Assembly (NCBI RefSeq): GCF_019200975.1
Contig: NZ_JAHTMR010000012.1
Location: forward strand, 62,001 to 126,000
From: Pseudomonas sp. PD9R
Lineage (GTDB): Bacteria; Pseudomonadota; Gammaproteobacteria; Pseudomonadales; Pseudomonadaceae
Length of the DNA stretch: 64,000 nucleotides
Reading direction: 5' to 3'
Program-made: the position numbers and the translations under genes
Part shown: positions 58,348 through 64,000 of the stretch, piece after piece
How positions within the stretch are numbered: position 1 is the stretch's first letter
Layout of the letters: each line of letters starts with the position of its first letter
Notes under the pieces: model-generated
Told to the model about the DNA's origin: nothing
Database searches by the model: none
What the model saw: only the letters and a program-made list of their open reading frames with translations

Positions 58348-60851
58348 TGGCACGTCTGCCGCTATTGCGCCTGTTCAGTCTTGCCATCCGCCAACTGCTG
58401 CGCGACGCCCGCGCCGGTGAGTTACGTGTGTTGTTTTTCGCCCTGCTGGTGGCCGTGGCGGCCAGCACTGCGATCGGTTACTTCGGCGCGCGTCTGAACG
58501 GCGCCATGATGCTGCGTGCCACCGAGTTTCTCGGCGCCGACCTGCTGCTCGAAGGCAGTTCTCCGGCACGACCCGAACAGATCAAAAGCGGCACCGAGCT
58601 AGGCCTGCAACACGCGCAAGTGGTGGAGTTCTCCAGCGTCATCGCCACAGACAATGGCATCCAGCTGTCCAGTATCAAGGCTGCCGACAGTGTCTACCCG
58701 CTGCGCGGTGAGCTGAAAAGCGCCGCAGCTCCTTTTGCCCAGGAAGCGTCCGGTGGCGGACCGAAACCCGGTGAGGCCTGGGTCGAAGCACGACTGCTGA
58801 CGGCACTGGACTTGAAGATCGGCGACAGCATTGATGTCGGCATGAAAACCCTGACTCTGGCGCGGGTACTGACCTACGAGCCCGACCGCGCCGGCAATTT
58901 CTACAGCCTGACGCCGCGGGTGCTGATCAACCTCGACGACCTCGCAGCGACCGGCGTGGTGCAACCCGGCAGCCGGGTCAGTTACCGCGAGCTGTGGCGC
59001 GGCAATGCCCCGGCGCTGGAAACCTATCGCCAACTGATCAAACCCGGCCTGGCCGCCAACCAGCGCATCCAGGATGCCCGGGATGGCAATCGGCAGATCG
59101 GCGGTGCCTTGGGCAAGGCTGAGCGTTATTTGAACATGGCCAGCCTCGTGGCGGTGTTGCTGGCCGGTGTGGCGGTGGCGTTGTCAGCAACGCGCTTCGC
59201 CACTCGCCGCTTCGATGCCAGCGCATTGTTGCGATGCCTCGGATTGTCCCGTCAGGAAACCCTGGTGCTGTTCAGTTTGCAGCTGACCGTGCTTGGCCTG
59301 CTCGCCAGCATCAGCGGTGCGGTCATTGGCTGGCTGGCGCAGTTGGGGCTGTTTGCCTTGCTGCATGATTTGTTGCCGACTGATGTGCCACCGGGCGGAC
59401 TGTTTCCGGCCATCGCCGGGATCGGCACCGGGCTGGTGGCGTTGGCCGGGTTCGCCTTGCCACCCTTGGCGGCGCTGGGCCGGGTTCCCCCCTTGCGGGT
59501 GTTGCGTCGCGACATGCTGCCAATTCCGACCAGCACCTGGATGGTCTACGGCGCGGCATTGGGCGCTCTCGGCCTGATCATGTGGCGCTTGAGCCTGGAC
59601 CTGGTGCTGACCTTCGCCCTGCTGGGCGGCGGCGTCATTGCGGCGCTGGTGCTGGGTGGCTTGCTGTTGCTTCTTCTGCAAAGCCTGCGACGTATGCTCG
59701 CCCGTGCTTCTTTGCCATGGCGTCTCGGCTTGGGTCAATTGCTGCGGCATCCGCTGGCCGCCGCCGGGCAATCACTGGCATTCGGCCTGATCCTGCTGTC
59801 GATGGCATTGATCGCCTTGCTGCGCGGCGAGTTACTGGACACCTGGCAAAACCAGCTGCCAAAAAACGCGCCGAACTATTTCGCGTTGAACATCCTGCCA
59901 GCGGACAAACAGGCATTCACTGATCGCCTGGTCGCATTATCGGCACAAGCGGCGCCGCTGTACCCGGTGGTGCCGGGGCGACTGATCAGCATCAACGGCG
60001 AACCGGTGCAGCAAATCGTCAGCAAGGATTCAGCCGGTGACCGTGCGATTCAGCGGGACCTGAGCCTGACGTGGGCGGCAGACCTGCCGGCAGGCAACAA
60101 GCTCACCGCTGGCAACTGGTGGAATGAACCATCCCCGGACGAAGTCCCCGGCGTATCGGTGGAAGGCAAGGTCGCCGAAAGCCTGAAACTAAAACTTGGC
60201 GACCACATGGTATTTACCGTCGGCGGGGTCAATCGTGAAGCTAAAGTCACCAGCCTGCGGGAGATCAATTGGGACAACTTCCAACCGAACTTCTTCATGA
60301 TCTTCCAGCCCGGCACCCTGAAGGATTTGCCGGCAACTTACCTCACCAGCTTCTATCTCGCGCCAGGCCATGATCAGCAAATTGTCGATCTGTCCCGCAG
60401 TTTTCCGGCGGTGACGATCCTGCAAGTCGAAGCCTTGCTGGAGCAACTGCGCAGCATCCTCGCCCAGGTCACCCTGGCGGTGGAGTACGTGTTGTTGTTC
60501 GTGCTGGCGGCGGGAATGGCGGTGTTGTTCTCGGGCCTGCAAGCGACACTGGATGAACGCATCCGTCAGGGTGCATTGCTGCGTGCGCTGGGCGCGGAAC
60601 GCCAGTTGCTGGTCAAGGCGCGGCGGATCGAGTTTGGTTTGCTCGGCGCGGTCAGTGGCTTGTTGGCAGCGCTGGGCTCGGAAGTCGTGAGCCTGGTGCT
60701 TTATCGATATGCATTTGACCTGCCTTGGCATCCGCATCCGTGGCTGTTGCTGCTGCCACTGATCGGTGCGGCGCTGATCGGCGGTGCCGGTGTGTTCGGC
60801 ACCCGTCGCGCCTTGAATGCCAGCCCCCTGACAGTCCTGCGCGAGGGTTGA
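58347..60851 (+). CDS. ybbP: ABC transporter permease YbbP (FtsX family)
   Basis: 834 residues with an N-terminal helix (about 18-42), a large periplasmic domain (about 45-240), a first FtsX core (helices about 257-420), a middle hydrophobic cluster (about 420-500), a second periplasmic part (about 500-690) and a last FtsX core (about 705-830, LAQVTLAVEYVLLFVLAAGMAVLFSG). YbbA-YbbP is a non-classical exporter or mechanotransmission pair; substrate unknown but linked to tesA by conserved placement. ATG at 58347 fits the family (MARLPLLRLFSLAIRQLLRD). Confidence 0.93.
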   Translation: MARLPLLRLFSLAIRQLLRDARAGELRVLFFALLVAVAASTAIGYFGARLNGAMMLRATEFLGADLLLEGSSPARPEQIKSGTELGLQHAQVVEFSSVIATDNGIQLSSIKAADSVYPLRGELKSAAAPFAQEASGGGPKPGEAWVEARLLTALDLKIGDSIDVGMKTLTLARVLTYEPDRAGNFYSLTPRVLINLDDLAATGVVQPGSRVSYRELWRGNAPALETYRQLIKPGLAANQRIQDARDGNRQIGGALGKAERYLNMASLVAVLLAGVAVALSATRFATRRFDASALLRCLGLSRQETLVLFSLQLTVLGLLASISGAVIGWLAQLGLFALLHDLLPTDVPPGGLFPAIAGIGTGLVALAGFALPPLAALGRVPPLRVLRRDMLPIPTSTWMVYGAALGALGLIMWRLSLDLVLTFALLGGGVIAALVLGGLLLLLLQSLRRMLARASLPWRLGLGQLLRHPLAAAGQSLAFGLILLSMALIALLRGELLDTWQNQLPKNAPNYFALNILPADKQAFTDRLVALSAQAAPLYPVVPGRLISINGEPVQQIVSKDSAGDRAIQRDLSLTWAADLPAGNKLTAGNWWNEPSPDEVPGVSVEGKVAESLKLKLGDHMVFTVGGVNREAKVTSLREINWDNFQPNFFMIFQPGTLKDLPATYLTSFYLAPGHDQQIVDLSRSFPAVTILQVEALLEQLRSILAQVTLAVEYVLLFVLAAGMAVLFSGLQATLDERIRQGALLRALGAERQLLVKARRIEFGLLGAVSGLLAALGSEVVSLVLYRYAFDLPWHPHPWLLLLPLIGAALIGGAGVFGTRRALNASPLTVLREG

Positions 60852-60885
60852 TAGACTCAGCCCTTGTCCATTCAAAGAAGTCGCC

Positions 60886-61383
60886 ATGAGCCGTTATCGC
60901 CCTCCCCGCACCGCCGGTACCGCGCTGATCACCCCCGAAGGTGAAGCGCGGATGCGTGCCGAGTTCCATGAGCTTTGGCATGTGCGCCGCCCGCAGGTGA
61001 CGCAGTCGGTCAGCGAGGCCGCGGCACAAGGCGATCGCTCGGAAAATGCCGAATACACCTATGGCAAAAAAATGCTGCGCGAGATCGACAGTCGCGTGCG
61101 TTTTCTCACCAAGCGCCTGGAAGCACTCAAGGTCGTCAGCGAGAAGCCCAGCGATCCGAACAAGGTCTACTTCGGCGCCTGGGTCACCGTCGAAAATGAA
61201 GACGGTAAAGAATCACGCTATCGCATCGTCGGGCCGGATGAGCTGGATTTGAAACTGGGCCTGATCAGCATCGACTCGCCGCTGGCCCGCGCCCTGATCG
61301 GCAAGGCACTGGACGCTGAAGTACGGGTCCAGACGCCTACCGGTGAGCAGTGCGTGTACATCGTGGCGATCGAATATTTGTGA
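60886..61383 (+). CDS. greB: Transcription elongation factor GreB
   Basis: 165 residues. The coiled-coil tip QGDRSENAEYTYGKK (about 48-62) carries the acidic residues that bring the second Mg2+ to RNA polymerase for cleavage of backtracked RNA, and the C-terminal FKBP-like domain follows. GreB is favoured over GreA by the R/Y-rich basic pattern (TYGKKMLREID). It lies 34 bases after ybbP and may be in the same transcript. Confidence 0.95.
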   Translation: MSRYRPPRTAGTALITPEGEARMRAEFHELWHVRRPQVTQSVSEAAAQGDRSENAEYTYGKKMLREIDSRVRFLTKRLEALKVVSEKPSDPNKVYFGAWVTVENEDGKESRYRIVGPDELDLKLGLISIDSPLARALIGKALDAEVRVQTPTGEQCVYIVAIEYL

Positions 61384-61401
61384 GCCGCAGCGCTCTGAGA
61401 C

Positions 61402-61710
61402 TCAGCGACGGGTAATCAACCCTTGCCGGGCTACACGAGTCAGTTGATTGATCACTTCGAAGGCTTCTTCGGCGCTGGGTGATTGAATCACCGCCAGATC
61501 GAAACTGTCGCTGGCAAACCGCGCGAGGGATTCACCGTCTTCGACGAACTGGATCAGGAACGCTGCCGGCCCACCGGTACGACGTGGCCAGCCGTCGAGA
61601 TAACGCAAGAGCGTCGGCTGATGTTTACCGCCAAGCAGGATTTTTGGATTGCGCTGGGTGAGATGTGCCGTGATCGGCGCGGGACGTACAACAGGGCTTA
61701 GTGCATTCAT
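61402..61710 (-). CDS. Hypothetical small protein
   Basis: 102 residues from ATG at 61710 (109 if the upstream ATG at 61731 is used). It begins MNALSPVVRPAPITAHL. It is soluble, without signal peptide or membrane segment, and its centre (QPTLLRYLDGWPRRTGGPAAFLIQFVEDGESL) looks alpha/beta. I do not recognise its family. Its size and build recall the cell-division inhibitor SulA in general terms only, and no LexA box was found upstream. It converges on greB with an 18-base gap. Confidence 0.7.
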   Translation of the reverse strand: MNALSPVVRPAPITAHLTQRNPKILLGGKHQPTLLRYLDGWPRRTGGPAAFLIQFVEDGESLARFASDSFDLAVIQSPSAEEAFEVINQLTRVARQGLITRR

Positions 61711-61912
61711 CGAGTCGTGTCTCTGCCTCAAAAGTCTGCATGGCAGGTGAGAGGCAACACCGAACCAGCGCTTTAGCGGTATTTCGAAGCCTGTTTCAGG
61801 CTTCTATCGGCAACTGGATGAGTCACCTGGCGCCCCGCAAGTAGCTGTTTAAATCGGCGCATGAGCAGCATCCTAGAGAAGCTGACCGGACAGTGTCAAG
61901 AATGACGCGCAA

Positions 61913-61943
61913 CAAAAAAGGCCTGCGCAATGCAGGCCTTTTC
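61913..61943 (-). terminator. Terminator of the DoxX-family gene
   Basis: AAAAGGCCTGCATTGCGCAGGCCTTTTTTG on the minus strand: stem AAGGCCTGC/GCAGGCCTT, loop ATTGC-type, then six T residues. Confidence 0.9.
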
Positions 61944-61958
61944 GTTGAGCCAGAGCTG

Positions 61959-62393
61959 TCAGCCAGCGATGGCGCGGTCGGCCGACAACTTGCCGGCGCC
62001 TTCGATCAACACCGCGATGCTGCCACCCAGCAGCGCCAGGGCAAACTCATAACCGTTGTTGGCCATGAACAAACCGTTGTGAATGTGCACCGAGAAGATC
62101 GCCACCAGCGACAGGAAAATCAGGCCCAGTGCCGCCGGGCGAACCAGCAAGCCAACGATCAATGCCAGGCCGGCGAAGAACTCGGTGCCGCCCGCCAACG
62201 TCGCCATCAGGTAGCCCGGCGCCAGGCCGAGGCTTTCCATGTACTGCGCGGTACCTGCCAGGCCATAGCCACCGAACGCCCCGAACAGTTTCTGCGAGCC
62301 ATGGGCGGCGAAGATGATGCCGACGAAAATTCGCAGAACGGTCAGGCCGTAGCCAGCGCGGGTATACAGAACCTTGTTGATCAGTGTGCTCAT
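61959..62393 (-). CDS. DoxX-family membrane protein
   Basis: 144 residues with four membrane helices. DoxX marks are LRIFVGIIFAAHGSQKLFGAFGG (about 20-42), GTEFFAGLALIVGLLVRPAAL and HIHNGLF. Homologues serve in thiosulfate oxidation (DoxD/DoxX) or as detoxification partners of thiol systems; the function here is unassigned. Single-gene unit with its own terminator. Confidence 0.9.
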   Translation of the reverse strand: MSTLINKVLYTRAGYGLTVLRIFVGIIFAAHGSQKLFGAFGGYGLAGTAQYMESLGLAPGYLMATLAGGTEFFAGLALIVGLLVRPAALGLIFLSLVAIFSVHIHNGLFMANNGYEFALALLGGSIAVLIEGAGKLSADRAIAG

Positions 62394-62497
62394 GCTGTGT
62401 CATCCCTTGTGAGTTATATGTTGGTTGGCCGCTATATTAATCAGTAAATTTCATGTTAAAAGCGCAAATACTCCGCCATAACAATCAGTTTATTCGA

Positions 62498-63919
62498 TCA
62501 CTTCCGTAGGGCAACTTTCTGCCCCTGGGGCTCCAACGACTCCCGCTCCCGATCGAACGCCAGGTAATACTTGTTCACGCTATTAACATAGCTGACAGGT
62601 CCCATTCCCACCTGCTCCATGGCGATGCGCTCGACCTGAAAGAACCACTGATTCGGATTCAACCCACGCCGCCGCGCCTCGGCGCGCATCCCCTGAACCC
62701 GTTCCGGCCCGATGTTGTAAGCCGCCAGCACAAACGCCATGCGCTCGCGCTCGTTGAGCTTGGGGCTGGCGAAGAACTTGCGGCGAATCATCGACAGGTA
62801 CTTGGCCCCGGCCTGAACGTTAGAGTCGAGGTCTTGAACATTGTTGACGCCCACCCGTTGAGCCGCCGACGGGGTGATCTGCATCAGGCCGGTCGGGCCG
62901 CCACCGCCGCGAGCCGAGGGTTGCAGTGCAGACTCTTTGAACGCCAGCGCCGCCAGGTTCAGCCAGTCCATGCCTTGGGCGTCGGCGTGCTTTTGCAGCA
63001 CCGGCCGGAGTTTTTCCAGACGTTGTCGATCAGCCTTGGCCAACGGATAGTGCACTTGATACAGCCGCCTATAGATCCGCAGAAAAGCAGCATCCTGATC
63101 CGACGGTTTCTTGTAGGTGGTCAGGAAGCGGTCGATGCTGGCCCGAAGCATCGACGCATCGCGGCGCACGAACCAGAACTCCTCGCCCGGGTCGCTGATC
63201 AGCACTTGCCGGTCGATACGCAACTTGGGCAGGATCTTGCCCCAACGCTCGGCAATCGGTTGTTCGACGATGGTCAGGTGAAAGATTCCGCCCTGGACCA
63301 TTTCCAGCACATCCTCAACCGCCAGCGTCGGATCGACCCATTCGATCTTGACCGGCGGCAATTTGTGCAGGGCGAGCTTCTGGTTGATCTGGCTGATGGC
63401 ATCACCGGCGGCGCTGCCGGTGGGCAGTGCCAGGGTTTTACCCGACAGTTGTTCGAGTCGGGTGTAGCGGCGCTCGCCTTTGATGCCGACCAATACCAGC
63501 GGGATGTTGCTGGCAATCGGTTCACTGGTGCTGACGGCATAGCCCGCTTGCAGATCGAGCAGTTCCCCCGGAGCCACCAGGTCGCCCTCCCCGCGCTGCA
63601 ATGCGCCGAGCAGTTGATCCTTGGCTTTGGGGATGATCTTGAGGGTAATTTCCTGACCGTCACGGGCGTGACCGTTGAGGTATTGTTCGAAGGCGCGCAG
63701 GCGATGGTATTCGACACCGATGGCCTGGCCCTGGACTTCGCCCGAGCTGTTGCGACTTTGATTGACCAGTACGCGCAACACACGACTGCCGCGGATTTCT
63801 TCCAGGTCACGTACCTTGGTCGCCGGTACGGCTTGCAGCGGCCCGGGCAGACGCGCGACCGCCGAAACCGGCAGCAGCAGCGAACAACACAGCAGTAGCA
63901 AAACCGAGGGACGAATCAT
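62498..63919 (-). CDS. mltF: Membrane-bound lytic murein transglycosylase, MltF-like
   Basis: 473 residues. Signal peptide (about 1-22), solute-binding-like domain (about 45-280, regulating activity in MltF), and a SLT domain (about 310-440) with the catalytic glutamate in LAFKESALQPSARGGGGPTGLMQITPSAAQ and the late AAYNIGPERVQ. It cuts glycan strands with 1,6-anhydro ends in the periplasm. The first residue pattern lacks a clear lipobox despite two Cys in the signal (LLLCCSLLLPVSA), so soluble or lipid-anchored forms are both possible. A start-side gap of 81 bases to the window edge holds the promoter. Confidence 0.9.
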   Translation of the reverse strand: MIRPSVLLLLCCSLLLPVSAVARLPGPLQAVPATKVRDLEEIRGSRVLRVLVNQSRNSSGEVQGQAIGVEYHRLRAFEQYLNGHARDGQEITLKIIPKAKDQLLGALQRGEGDLVAPGELLDLQAGYAVSTSEPIASNIPLVLVGIKGERRYTRLEQLSGKTLALPTGSAAGDAISQINQKLALHKLPPVKIEWVDPTLAVEDVLEMVQGGIFHLTIVEQPIAERWGKILPKLRIDRQVLISDPGEEFWFVRRDASMLRASIDRFLTTYKKPSDQDAAFLRIYRRLYQVHYPLAKADRQRLEKLRPVLQKHADAQGMDWLNLAALAFKESALQPSARGGGGPTGLMQITPSAAQRVGVNNVQDLDSNVQAGAKYLSMIRRKFFASPKLNERERMAFVLAAYNIGPERVQGMRAEARRRGLNPNQWFFQVERIAMEQVGMGPVSYVNSVNKYYLAFDRERESLEPQGQKVALRK

Positions 63920-64000
63920 CCACTCTCCGGAAAGAATTCAGGTTGATCACATGAGTGTTTTCATGAAATCAAACGACAGAAACAGAGCGCCTGGAGCGCT

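Noticed and set aside
61402..61710. SulA assignment for the 102-residue protein
   Set aside because: Size and soluble build are similar, but no clear SulA motif and no LexA box are present.
1..64000. tRNA, rRNA, CRISPR arrays, insertion sequences, toxin-antitoxin pairs, prophage
   Set aside because: Looked for by eye on both strands; none could be supported. Short structured RNAs could be missed without a covariance search.

Overview
The window looks like a chromosomal segment of a Pseudomonas of the P. fluorescens group. It is GC-rich, and almost every gene has a clear pseudomonad counterpart (oprI, cysB, efp/earP, sagS-like hybrid kinase, ospR/gpx, ohrR/ohr, htpX, type II DAHP synthase). 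The intergenic gaps carry inverted pairs of the REP family with the core GCTGCCGAAGGCTGCGATCT that is common in this group. From memory of gene order in P. aeruginosa PAO1 (not checked here), long stretches are collinear with the PA302x-PA3045, PA282x-PA2832, PA2840-PA2858 and PA1749-PA1754 regions, joined in a different order. No prophage, insertion sequence, CRISPR array, tRNA or rRNA was found.

Region by region. 0-4 kb: cheV, a degenerate HPt-like protein, and a NarX/NarL-type kinase-regulator pair. 4-10.5 kb: lipid kinase yegS, molybdenum cofactor genes (moaB-moeA divergent from mobA), small envelope proteins, an RluA-family pseudouridine synthase, an unknown gene with an upstream LexA-type box, and a glutaredoxin-like protein. 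10.6-13.2 kb: ammonium transporter and a DUF883/YqjE/helical membrane-stress triad. 13.3-23.9 kb: a c-di-GMP signalling block with an EAL protein, dgt, a receiver-only protein resembling the receiver of RocR, a RocA-like regulator, a giant RocS/BvgS-type kinase and an HD-GYP protein. 23.9-33.6 kb: fRMsr, an AAA+ protein, a SagS-like hybrid kinase, the gpx-ospR operon, msrB, alaA-like aminotransferase, htpX, tpm and ygiD, a block rich in redox repair. 33.7-39 kb: DEAD-box helicase, crotonase, spermidine-synthase-like protein, class II DAHP synthase. 39-47.7 kb: YcaQ-type glycosylase, DUF1127, two LysR regulators flanking a TauE exporter, ohrR/ohr, a secreted esterase, and efp with its rhamnosyltransferase earP. 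47.7-54.6 kb: a variant Gre factor, cysB, uspA, 5'-nucleotidase, panE-like reductase, thioredoxin, PilZ protein, class I DAHP synthase and a GNAT protein. 55-64 kb: oprI, L,D-transpeptidase, tesA divergent from ybbA-ybbP, greB, DoxX and an MltF-like lytic transglycosylase.

The genes fall into a few functional themes: signalling (three kinase/regulator systems plus EAL, HD-GYP, PilZ and CheV proteins, several tied to c-di-GMP or surface life), peroxide and thiol stress (two OhrR/OspR-class regulators each beside a peroxide-reducing enzyme, plus MsrB, fRMsr, thioredoxin and glutaredoxin), and housekeeping metabolism (two DAHP synthases of unrelated sequence classes, Moco, sulfur regulation).

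The most noteworthy non-coding signals are a hairpin that buries the start codon of the DEAD-box helicase, a perfect LexA-type palindrome in front of an unknown gene, an OhrR-class operator at the gpx-ospR promoter, a pair of 14-bp inverted repeats in front of ohr, and BvgA-like heptads in front of the RocA-like regulator. Start sites were chosen by ribosome-binding-site spacing and family N-termini. PAO1 comparisons are from memory.
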